From Canna indica (lineage: Eukaryota; Streptophyta; Magnoliopsida; Zingiberales; Cannaceae), in contig CP136890.1 of NCBI GenBank assembly GCA_034359265.1, positions 37,077,001 to 37,141,000 on the forward strand: 64,000 nt of DNA, given 5' to 3'. This document shows positions 1 through 10,249 of the stretch, in pieces. Each line of letters starts with the position of its first letter. Position 1 is the stretch's first letter. The notes under the pieces are model-generated. The model saw nothing but the letters and a program-made list of their open reading frames with translations, was not told where the DNA came from and did no database searches. A program made the position numbers and the translations under genes.

Positions 1-300
1 GCCAAGATGAGGGGTTTTATTCCCCTCATCACTTGACCCTCTTACCCCTACGCAATGACTTAAACCCCTCTCATACGACTCCACCTAACCCGGTTCGAGT
101 CTCGACTTGATCCGCGGACTAAACTCAACCCAAACTTGAGTCAACAATATGACCATCCACTCAACCACTAACACTTCAATAATACATAAATAAATTTTTA
201 CCTGCTATACGAGGCGAGCACGCGACTCGACTCGGCTAGCTCCCGACTCGATGGGCTGCACCACAAGAAATTTTTTTGTTAGGAAACTCTGGGTATTACA
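1..300 (-). mobile_element. Partial gypsy LTR, reversed, cut by the window edge
   Basis: The right end reads TTACA at 300, so the LTR starts with TGTAA on the minus strand. Its last 100 bases match the terminal part of the reversed LTR that ends at 8856: both contain the GGTGCAGC block, a cytosine-rich pyrimidine block and AGGAAA before the end. The left part (GGGGTTTTATTCCCCTCATC) is also shared. It belongs to the same Tekay/Del-like LTR family as the elements at 6291, 10250 and 42056. Its target duplication cannot be checked because the other end is outside the window. It interrupts the Tat-type gag relic that follows. Confidence 0.75.
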
Positions 301-1843
301 TCTTTCTGGCTGAGCTTGATTCTCCACCCCCTGCAAACTCGTCGACGATGTAGTCAATGACTCCTCGGGGCTCGTTGGCTTGGCAGAGTTCGGAGGCATC
401 CAGCTTCGTCGTCGAGGGTTGCGACTCCTACTCCGACCTCTCTCCTTATGGTGATGGACGTACTTGTCTAAGTGTCCTGCGTGGACTAAATCTTCAAGTT
501 TCTCTTCGTGTACTACACAGTCCTCGGTGGTTTGTCCATAAGTATCATGGAATACACACATCTTGCTCATATCGACAATAGGTGGCAACTTTTGTTTTCT
601 TATGTTGGCGGGGTATCTGATAAGCTTCATGTGATAGATGTCACGGAGGATAGTTTCTTTCTTAGTGTTGGAAGGGGTGTGCCATTCGAATCGGGCATTC
701 AGACGAGGTGGTGACCTCAGTCCCCTCCGTTGCCCCGCTCGTGTCGGCTGCGGTCTTCACTTTTTTGTCTCCCTTTTTGGGCTTTTTCTCTGCGATAGTG
801 GCCTTGAGATTTTTCCAGTCGATCTTTTTTACTTCTCGAAATTCCTCAATTTTTATGTAGCTAGCTGCTTTCTCCCTGAATTCGGTCATGTCTTTGGGCT
901 TGGTCGAGGCGATCTGATCGGCAAAGAGTTCAGGCTTTAGCACGATCTTGATGGAGTAAAATTCGATTTGTGGGTCGAGATTGGGAATTTCGGCAGCTAT
1001 GGCCTAGAATCTGTTTAGGTATTCTCTTAGGAGCTCATGTTGCCTCTACCTAACATAGTGGAGGGTAGCCTCTGTCTTAGGATAGACCTACGTTGTAGTG
1101 AACCGGCTGAGGAAGACACAGGAGAGGTCTTCAAAAGAATGAATGGATCCCAACGGGAGGGAAGCAAATCACAACAAAGTAGTTTTTCACAGGAATGTTG
1201 GAAAGACTCTGCAGAGTACAAGATCGGTCGCCCCGTGGTAGAACATCGTGGTACTTAACACCGACAAATGTAGCGCGGGGTCGCCTGTTCCTTCGTAGGG
1301 TGTCCGGATAGTAGGTAACTTACTTCTCGGCGGGAAGCGAGTCACCTTTATGTATTTGGCAAAGGGCCCTGCGTCAATAGAAAGGGAAGCCCCTGCCTTT
1401 TGAGCTTTGGGATCCTTGTCTTTATCCGGGCAGGGAGTACTGGAGCTAGACCTCGTCGTGAAAGACGAAAACTAGTCTCCTTCTTTCAGAGTGATTGCTC
1501 TCTCCATGCTTTGAGCGACAACGCTCATGGTCAGGCAGGGGTTGTCCCTAGGACCGTGTCAGCATTTCAACTTGGGCTGCTAGGCGTTGGTTCTTTGCTT
1601 CCAAATCATTTATCCATCGTTGGGGCTCTCCGGGAGGAAGAGGGGCTGGTACCAGAGCATCGCTCCTCGTTGTTTCAACGTCACCAGGCTGCGATCGATC
1701 GTCGCTGTCGAGTTGTTGCCGTTGGCGTGCGGCAACAGTCGCTTGGCTTCGGGTTCTCTAAGGTAGAGGTAATGAAATTGGAACTTAGGATTACTAAGGC
1801 GTGCCATGTCTGTATATATTGCAGGTGGAGGTAATGACGACAC
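301..1843 (-). pseudogene. Tat-lineage Ty3/gypsy gag relic
   Basis: Minus-strand translations give pieces of a gag protein of the plant Tat/Retand type. The segment at 662-943 contains KPELFADQI, then PKDMTEFREKAASYI with an EE pair, matching the conserved gag block where the L-rich segment is followed by a tRAxxYIxxEE motif. The segment at 205-630 contains CVFHDTYGQTTEDC followed by a KLEDLVHAGHL helix, the Cys-His stretch at the gag C terminus. Upstream parts (1027-1843) carry the W-F-x-LPxxSI-like region in several frames. Stops and frame changes break it throughout. No protease or polymerase part is seen. It is a dead fragment, interrupted at 300 by a gypsy LTR. Confidence 0.6.
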
Positions 1844-1958
1844 CCAAAAATCTCGTAGGAATATTGTTTAGAATGGGTCGAGGGTAATCTCGGAGATGAC
1901 AAATTTGTTTAGAATATTGTTTAGAATGGTGTATCCTTCATAATAAGGGAGGACGTGG

Positions 1959-2231
1959 ATGTCCTTGTTTGGATGGGTGGACCCCTGGGCAAAGCCGCTT
2001 GATCTAGCTCGAGCCTTTGTATTGGAAATCAAGAGGAATGAAGCTATGTCTTTGTATTGTGATTCACTAAGTGCCCTACACATAACTGAGAACCTGGTAT
2101 TTCATGAACGAACAAAGCATTTGAAAGTAGACTACTATTTCATCCGGGAAAAGTTTCAGGCAAGGGTAATCGAACTAGTTTACATTCCAAGCAAAGATAA
2201 GACTATGGATATATTGACAAATGCATACTAG
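1959..2231 (+). pseudogene. Ty1/copia RNase H C-terminal relic
   Basis: The 90-residue frame carries the typical end of a copia polyprotein: [11 protein letters not shown] (RNase H catalytic-Asp block), [17 protein letters not shown], then [14 protein letters not shown] before a stop. In intact copia elements these read as a CDN/ALHxxxNPxFHxRTKHI block and a DxxTK end. Nothing upstream (1850-1958) continues the reverse transcriptase. The fragment is therefore 5' truncated. The following 100 bases could be the start of its 3' LTR, but no LTR boundary is clear. Confidence 0.75.
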
Positions 2232-3272
2232 GGTTCTATAGAAAATAAATAAGATATTGTCATCAACTGTGCTATATAAATGACGAAGTTACCTCTTCGT
2301 CTGTAATTTTTTCTTTTATTTCGAGAACTCTCTTTTCTCTGTATACTTTGAACACCTAATGAGTTGATGATCCATTAAGGAAGATGAATCCACGTGTTCA
2401 TTGATTCAATTCCATAGCCAATTTTATCATCAAATTATTACGGAACACATAATGTACGTATAGACTTCTACACAGTTTTGAGATTAGATAGAGATATGAC
2501 AATGTAGAAAATTGGCTTGTGAATAAAATGTTGTTAATGTTGTCATCAATGATCAAATTAATGACATGGCAATCTGACCTATTCATTTTAAAATTAAACA
2601 TAGTCCACCTCACATGCTAACATGGCCAAAACCTCATTAAAACCTGATCCAATTGATTTTTGCTCAACCATTTTGAATCGAAAGGCTTGCCCATATCAAT
2701 TTAGCGTAAGCGGGAGAGGGGTTCGATTTTAGTAGGGATTTGAGCAGTCACCATGTGTGAGGTGGACTAATTTTAAGTCAGACTGGCTACTTTTTCAAAT
2801 TGCCAGGTCATCAAACTTGACAGCCACTTAGTGGCTAGATATATTTGTTATTAACTTCAAACTTAGTGGCTAAAAAAAATGGTGCTGCAGACAAAATTCT
2901 AGGAGCGACCAAACGACTATACTGACCAAAAGATATTTATAGGGAAAGATGAAATGCATTACAACAGTTGAGGGGCAGTGTTGAATAGCACTAATTGAGG
3001 AGCAATGTGGAGCTTAAATGTGATAGACGTTTGACCACAAGTCCTAACCGAATATATTGGATTTGAGTAATCGAGGGGTATATACAGCATTGTAAACTAT
3101 TTATTGGAATAGATGGATACTTTCTGAAGAACATGTTCGGATGCGCCTTATCTTGTATTAATGGTAGGGGATGATATTGCAAAAGAGAAGAGAAAGGTAA
3201 ATATTATATGCATTTTTACAAAAGTTTTATATATGCAAGTTTTGTAATATAATCCCAAGCTACGTACTTTTC

Positions 3273-3275
<3 letters not shown>
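2232..3275. other. Unassigned AT-rich sequence, possibly LTR remnant at its start
   Basis: No gene is seen. At 2273-2302 a TATATAA box is followed by a perfect 7-bp hairpin (GACGAAG/CTTCGTC with a 6-base loop), which would fit the promoter part of a decayed copia LTR following the RNase H relic. The remainder has no recognisable coding or terminal-repeat structure. Confidence 0.35.

Positions 3276-3322
<47 letters not shown>
3276..3322. repeat. (TA)n microsatellite
   Basis: An uninterrupted TA run of about 47 bases. Confidence 0.97.
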
Positions 3323-3325
<3 letters not shown>

Positions 3326-3379
3326 TCAAGGATGCATGGTTAGAATTGGGTCCGAAATAGGGAATCAATAAATGGAGTA

Positions 3380-4644
3380 GGAAAAATATATAAAAATGCT
3401 CATAATATTTTCCACGGGTACTTAAATATTCTTAAGATTTTTTTAAATCAAAAATACCTATTACATTATGAAAATTGGTACAAAAATGATCCTATACGTA
3501 AATGACGTTAACGGAGGGATAACGGAGCTGACGTGGTTGATGATTGGGACTGATGATGTGGACACGTGGCATGCATGAAGACTTAGAAATTTTATCATGG
3601 GTACTAATTAAAATGCCCATAATATTTTCTCACGAGTACTAAAATATAAATAACGTTTTCTCACGGGTACTAAAATATCTCTAACATTTTTTCACGGGTA
3701 CTAAAATATCCCTAACGTTTATTTTGGAGCTAAAATACTTCTAAGATTATTAAAAATGATACAAAAATGACACTCAAGCTAATTTATGTTAAGTGAGACT
3801 TAACAGAGATATCGTAGACGCTGACTAAGATGTTGACTTTACACATGGCACATATACAAAGAGTAACTTGCCACGCGAGCGACACGTAAGATACAACGTA
3901 GGCGTCAGCAAAAAAGTCATAAATTTGATTAACCGAAAAATTGGTCTAAAATCTAATCGAATTTTTTGGTTAACCGATCAATCGGTTTCGATTTCAGTTT
4001 TTATTTTTCTAAATTTTTGGTTTTTGATTTCAGTTTTAGTTTTTGTAAATGGAGGGATAACGAAGCTGACCGAAATCGAAAATGAAATCGAAAAATTTAG
4101 AAAATAAAAATCAAAACTGTTGGATCAGTTAATCGAAAAATTCGATTCGGTTTTGAACTGATTTCTGATTAATCAAATATTCAATTTTTTGTTCACGCCT
4201 ATGTTGCATCTTACCTGTCGCTTGTGTGGCAAGTTGCTCTTTATATGTGTGCCACATGTAAAGTCAATATTCTAGTCAGCATTCACGACATCTCCGTTAA
4301 GTCTCACTTAGCAGAAGTTAGCTTGAATGTCATTTTTGTACCATTATCAATAACCTCGGGGGTATTTTAGCTCCAAAACAAACGTTAGGGGCATTTTAGT
4401 ACCTATGAGAAAACGTTAGAGATATTTTAGTACTCGTGAAAAAATGTCTTGGTATGCATGTGCGCCATGTGTCCTGTTCACGTCATCAGCCACGTTAGCT
4501 CCGTTATCCCTCTATTAACATCATTTGCCTATATGATCATTTTTGTACCTAATTCAATAACGTAAGGGGTATTTTTGATCCAAAAAACCTTAGGAGCATT
4601 TAATACCCATGAAAATATATTAAGGGCATTTTTGTACCTTTTCC
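3380..4644. mobile_element. Fold-back element with very long inverted arms
   Basis: The left end (GGAAAAATATATAAAAATGC) is matched in reverse complement by the right end at 4625-4644. The match continues inward through several blocks: GATCAAAAATACC, GGTACAAAAATGAT, GGAGGGATAACGGAGCT and GACGTGGCTGATG-like sequence on the left, and their complements at 4440-4610 on the right. Further in, AAGAGTAACTTGCCAC at about 3860 pairs with GTGGCAAGTTGCTCTT at about 4228. The arms are each about 550-600 bp around an AT-rich loop with AACCGAAAAATTGGTT-like repeats. No transposase and no convincing target duplication are visible. It resembles Mutator-type or fold-back non-autonomous elements of plants; the superfamily is not settled. 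Confidence 0.75.
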
Positions 4645-5560
4645 CTATAGAATAATAATAATATGTTTTTGATGAAGCATACAATCATTCTCTGCTTTCA
4701 TGTAGCACCTTAGAAGCAACATAATTACCACAATAATCTACTCCATTATCACTTGTTGGCACCACCCACCATCATTTGTTGTCCCACAACCATCACGTGC
4801 TGCCCGCTGAAAGTACGTCGAAGAAAAAGAAACAAGCAAGTCTCCTAGGACAAAACTTCGGTGCAATCGAGGCTGCACCGAAGTCCATGCTGCCCCAATC
4901 ACGAGGCAGCATGGGCTAGGACTTTCCTTAGTGCACGGGTCACCATTTCAGAACCTTGGAGGGGCGCATGCCGTCCCGTGACTTGGGTAGCACGGGCTTC
5001 CTTGCAGATGCGGCTACACCGAAGTTTTTCTCAATCTCCTAAGTAAAATGGTAGGATCTTGCAAGTCCAAGCAAGTTTAGAAGTGGCCCAAAAACCTCTG
5101 CTACTATAGAGATTGATGATTTCTATCTTACAAAACATGCGGCAAATTGTTGTTGAACTTTTAGTATTGGATGCTGACTATCGAGAACAGTTTTAGTTAT
5201 ATTGTATCTACAACATATGTAACGATGTGGATTGACTATGTTTTTGTTTGGCTAATGTTTTCTGAATGAATAAATGAAATATATGATTCATTGTTTACTA
5301 GTTGTCGCAGATGAATGATTGGTGAATAATATATTAGCGAGGTTGTTAACTGTTCACTTGTTACCAGCTCATGTTAATAATGATGTTACCATATCCTATC
5401 AACAATGCGGATAATGATATGAAGCATATGAAAACAGAGGAGCTCAATATGATAACAAGCTTTTTAAATCATAATCCTAAGTTGTGTCATACAAAAGCAA
5501 TTTCAAACAAAAGCTAAAGTTAACATAAGAGAATATAAAAAGATACATCAAGAACCAGGG
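4645..5560. other. Unassigned intergenic sequence
   Basis: Apart from the hairpin cluster at 4856-4996 I recognise nothing here. The short frame at 4861-5046 lies across the hairpins and shows no family motif. Confidence 0.5.
4856..4996. repeat. Cluster of three perfect hairpins
   Basis: Three inverted repeats follow each other. The first pairs CTTCGGTGCA (4856-4865) with TGCACCGAAG (4874-4883), loop 8. The second pairs CCATGCTGCC (4885-4894) with GGCAGCATGG (4905-4914), loop 10. The third pairs CCCGTG (4975-4980) with CACGGG (4991-4996), loop 10. A partial extra copy of the first arm (ACACCGAAG) occurs near 5015. The surrounding DNA is more GC-rich than its neighbours. Function is unknown. 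Confidence 0.85.
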
Positions 5561-6199
5561 GCAGAGCTACTGTAGCACGATGGCGCAGTTGCCCCATTCA
5601 ATTTTTATTTTTGTATATATATATATATATGTGTGTTGATGGTTTTGCCCTCCTCTATTTTAAAAATTACCCTTTTATCCTCAAATTACATCTACTTTTC
5701 TCTTTTCTTTCCCGATACCTAACCCCTCCTCATCTCCTTGCCGTGCCGATCGCTCACCGCAAGTGATTTGTATAATGTTATGTTTGTAGGTTAAATTTTT
5801 TTATTGCTTAACTAAAAATTTTCGGTTAACCGAATAGAAAAAATCGAAACCAAAATGACGATTAATCAAAGTTAATGATCTGGTTTACAATTAATGATTT
5901 TCAAAAACCGAAGTTAATGAACAAGTTAATAAAATTGCTAATGAACCGGTTAACCGGTCCATGCTCACCCCTAGGCGTCCAAGCAATCATTCCGGCGTGG
6001 CGATGTGTTCCTTCCCTCTACGTAGCGATCTCCTACCAGTTGCTGAGTGTCGTCCGCGTCCACCCACTCGCCTCGGCTGAAGGTCCTGCGTGGCTGCGTC
6101 TCTGGCATCCTGACTTCTGAACTCGTCTCTGGCGTCCCGCTTCCAGCGTCTCCCCATCCGCATCTCGGTTGACAAGAACCAAACTCATATAAGAACAAC
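5561..6199. other. Short DNA-transposon-like relics and unassigned GC-rich stretch
   Basis: AGGGGCAGAGCTACT at 5567 resembles the common terminal motif (GGGGCGGAGC) of plant hAT-type non-autonomous elements. A short TA tract follows at 5616-5630. Between 5820 and 5972 repeated GGTTAACCG and AACCGGTTAACCGGTCC words end in CATGCTCACCCCTAGG, a termini style shared with the centre of the fold-back at 3380-4644. The stretch 5973-6199 is GC-rich and has open frames on the minus strand without a recognised family. Confidence 0.4.
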
Positions 6200-6290
6200 A
6201 AACACTACAACAAAAATGACAATTAGAGACAACCAAATTTGTCTCTAAAAGTTAAATATTTGCCTCTATAACTTTTAAAGACAAATAAAA

Positions 6291-6741
6291 TGTCACGCCC
6301 CAACTCAGGGTCGCGTGACCGGCCAGGGTCTAGGTCCTACCCTGAAGCCTACTACATACACTAACTAACGAGAAAGTGGAACACATAATTAGAAAACAAC
6401 AATGTAGCTTTATTTGAATTTCAAGAAAGTTCATAATTTTTAATAAAAGGGAAAGTTGCTAACATCAAGCACAAAATGAAACAGCTCGAATTCAAAGTCG
6501 AATACATGCTTAAAAACAAACAACTCTCAGTATATAAAAATAACAAATCTAGACATCTAGACTTCTAGACTATGACTATTGGACGCCGCTACGAGATCGA
6601 CGCAACTGCCTGCCCTCCAGTTGCACCATGACTCCAAGCCTCAACTCACTGATCGGGCTCTGCAAAATAAGAAAAATAAATCGTGAGTCCACATGAGACT
6701 CAGTGAGCGGTTCTTCCGAACCTCCACGTAAATCCCCAATA

Positions 6742-6778
<37 letters not shown>

Positions 6779-8856
6779 CAGCATAATATAAAGTCAGTGA
6801 TATAATTTGCTTCAGATATGACAACCAACCCCAAGGGTCGTCCTGCCTAAACCATACATTCATGTAACTAGCCATAACGGCCTAACTAAGCCACATGACA
6901 CCCGGCCCTTAGGGCCTCCTCATGGTCTAGTGATTTGGTTATAACCATCCCTACCACACAAGGATAGTAACATAATGGCCATTTTTCGGGCCACATAGCA
7001 TATAAGTGAATCAAAGAAATCTCCGGGCCATCGACTAGGATGGTCTGCTAGTCTCTGGACACCGACTGGGGTAGGGATAGCTAGTCCCACCCAACTGGGG
7101 TCTAACACCTAGCGAGCCCGCTGGTGCAATCTCAAGACCCAATCATTGGCCAAGTCAAACATTAGTCATTCCGACTACCCATGTTTCTCGACAGACCACC
7201 ACAATCACATTACACAAATAAGGTGTCCTAAAGTTTCCTTATTTAAAATTCCGGACATGCACCCATGCTCGACCCCTTTATTATGGGCCCCACCAGCTGC
7301 ACACTAGTGCCCGCTGATTATTCCCTAGGTGTGAAACCTAAATTGTCTACATTCAAGTTCTCCGAATAATTAAGCACCCTAGAGTTTCCTTATAGTCATC
7401 TAGCATCAATCGCTAGATTCCTTATGTATAAATTACAGGTCGTGAATGAGTGTAGAAATGTCTGAATACAATTATGTCAAAGACACATAAATTATAAGGG
7501 AATCATTCTACAACTACTACCATAATTATCCACACGATTTCTACAATAACATGATTAAATTCTGCATTTATAAAAAAATTCTAGTAAGGTAAGCAATTAT
7601 CTCACAAGTTAACAATTAAGCATATCTATTAGAAATAAATGAAACATTCCCATGATTCACATGTCATACCAAGATCATATCCATGTATGTACTACCAAGA
7701 ATATTTCCTTATAAATACTAAGATCCTATCCATGTATGTACTACCAAGAACATTTCCTTTTAATTACTAAGATCTTATCCATGTATGTACTGGCAAGAAC
7801 ATTTCCTTTTAAATACTAAGATCCTATCCATGTATGTACTAACAAGAACATTTCCTTTTAAATACTAAGATCCTATCCATGTATGTACTAGCAAGAACAT
7901 TTTCTTAAACATGAGGATCTAGATCTATAGCTACTAACAAATTCTATGATGAGCGGCAATCTCATAACATAATTAAAATCTCACACCACACAAGGAAGTA
8001 TGAATCAAGACAACCCAAACATGAAACCAAGCATGAATAATTCGATCAAACTTGAAATTCCACCCTTACCCTTGCTCGGCCGACTTGAGCAGGATAACAC
8101 CTTGCTTGGTCAAGCCCTTTAGGGAGGATCGGCATGCTTGCGACCACCAAACTTAAGCATCAATCTAGAGATCTAACATTTAATGAAAATAAAACGATCC
8201 ACGAGTTTAAAGAGGATCGAGGAAATTGGGAAAATTTTCGGCATGACCTTTCCCATTTTTCCTCTATTCGGCCAACCCATAAAACACAAAAAAAAATACA
8301 ATCTGAACAACCAGATCACAACTATACGAATCATTAAAAATCCAAGCATGAGAAAACCACATCGATCGATAAGAAACTCGGGTAAAAACTCGATTTCAAT
8401 GCCTCCGAGGTTCGGCTACTCGCCTCCCCTTACAAACAACCCAACCACTCACCTCGATTGGATCATAAGATGGGCTCGATGAAGACGAACTCTGATTTCC
8501 CCAGTGTCGTCTCGAGCTCGGCGCTGATCACGATCTCCTTCCCCTCCCTTGGGTTGCGTGTGACTCTCCCCTTTTGAACCGCACGGCGGCTTGGGTGAGG
8601 GGTTTTATTCCCCTCATCTTTTGACTAGAATACCCCCATCTACTCACTTAAGCCATCTTATCCCACTCCACCTAACCCGGATCAAGTCCAACTTGAGTCA
8701 CAACCAACATACTCATCTACCCAATTGCCAACAATAGGCTATAATTAAATTAATTATACCTACTATTTGTGGCGATCTCACGACTTGGCCCGACTAACTC
8801 CCGACTCGATGGGCTGCACCACGAAATTTTTATATTAGGAAACCCCAGGTATTACA
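6291..8856 (-). mobile_element. Solo LTR of a Tekay/Del-like gypsy element, reversed
   Basis: The sequence starts TGTCACGCCCC and ends GTATTACA, so read on the minus strand it is a TG...CA LTR of 2566 bp. The flanks are TAAAA at 6286-6290 and TAAAA at 8857-8861, a perfect 5-bp target duplication, and there is no internal retroviral sequence. The end GGCCGGTCACG...GGGGTGTGACA on its minus strand matches the LTR ends of the gypsy element at 10250-20457. It inserted into the left subterminal repeat zone of CACTA-1. Solo LTRs arise by recombination between the two LTRs of a full element. Confidence 0.92.
7671..7915. repeat. Five-copy 49-bp tandem repeat inside the solo LTR
   Basis: Copies start with AAGATC at 7671, 7720, 7769, 7818 and 7867, spaced exactly 49 bases. 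The unit reads AAGATCCTATCCATGTATGT, then ACTA(C/G)CAAGAACATTTCC and a TTTTAAATACT tail. The first copy and the end of the last are slightly degraded. The corresponding part of the gypsy LTRs at 10250 and 17809 does not show the array. Confidence 0.92.
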
Positions 8857-8861
8857 TAAAA

Positions 8862-9300
8862 TTGTTCGTCTCTAGAGCCCCGTCCCTAAAAGTATTAGAG
8901 ACGTATAATGTATTTGTCTCTACAAATATAATAGAGGCATATATATTTGTCTCTAATATATAAATATTATTAGAGGAACATAATATATTTGCCTCTAAAA
9001 ATATTAATAGAGGCATATAAATACGCCTCTAAATATATTAATAGTGGTATATATATTTGCATCTAGAAACATTAGTGGAGGTATATATTTTTGTCTCTAA
9101 AAATATTAGTAGAGACATTTATATTTGTTTCTAAAAATATTAATAGAAGCATTTATATTTGCCTTTAATATACAAACACTATTAAGAGCATAGATCATAT
9201 TTGCCTCTAAAAATATTGTTAGAGGCATATATATTTGCCTTTAATATATAAATACTATTAGAGACATAAATAAGACAATGAACTTTGCTCGAAAATTGAT
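8862..9300. repeat. Left subterminal repeats of CACTA-1
   Basis: Many diverged copies of a word pair, TATTTGCCTCTAAAAATATT and AGAGGCATATATATTTG, alternate in both orientations. Together with 6210-6285 on the other side of the solo LTR they form the left subterminal domain. In CACTA elements such domains bind the TNPA-type protein. Confidence 0.8.
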
Positions 9301-10244
9301 TAGGATTACAAACAATGTATTTTTAACTAAAAATATTATAATTAATAAAAAAATTGATTACACGCTATGTCACTTTCAAGGAAATGCATCTTAAAAGGCT
9401 AAACTACAAGTTTCATAATAATCCATATAGACTTCAACTAGACAAAATCTTATCACAATCTTCTCATTCTCTATAACTGAATTAATAATCAGCAACCTTG
9501 GAGAAGAGAGAAGATGACATATATATACTTGCAGAGAACTTTGGAAGACACTTCTCTTCTCATTTTCGAAGGTCCAACGGATTGTGAGAGTTTCGCCTCA
9601 TCCCTATGCTTCAAATAAGATGAGTATCCACCATCCTTATCTTATTCAACAATAACATTAACTAACAAAAACAAAAGAACTTCAATATACTTGCGAAGAA
9701 ACCAAAAATGATGAAGGCAAAGAGAGAATTGATCTACATCAAAGAATATATGATGCACAATACAAATAATTTGCAATTGTTAAAAACTTATATCATGCTC
9801 TGAAAACTACATAAGAATTGTATTCAATATAAACCTAGGGCACTTGGTTTGCATACTATTCATGGTTCTGTAAGATTTACATATTCTTGAGCTAACTACT
9901 ATATTTGAATAACTATTACTAGAAATAACTAAAGCATTTATCCTTGACAAAACATAGGAAAGTGACCCCCAAAAATTACCAGCATATGATGCATACACAG
10001 CGATAATCATGAGTGCATACCACTTCTATGTAGCTAAATTTTCTAGGAATATACCTTCATTTCACCAAGGGAAATAACAATGGTTAACCATACAATTCCT
10101 CAATGGACTAGATTGTTAATAGCATTGTATAACGTCACAATAATTCACTAGGGATGTATTTTTTTAAGGGCCCAATTCTTATGAAATAGTCAACATGCAA
10201 GTTCTATAGTTGATAGCATTGAGTTAGTAATTCTTCGTACTTTA
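9301..10244. other. CACTA-1 interior, origin not recognised
   Basis: No known domain is seen. On the minus strand, 9528-9650 shows an exon-like open stretch (GGYSSYLKHRDEAKL in one frame) that runs into a GTATAT donor-like site near 9530. It could be a further captured exon, but I cannot name a family. The rest is AT-rich, intron-like sequence. Confidence 0.3.
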
Positions 10245-10249
10245 TATTT

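Noticed and set aside
1400..1834. 144-residue plus-strand frame
   Set aside because: Lies opposite the Tat-type gag relic, whose minus-strand words are recognisable; no motif in the plus frame.
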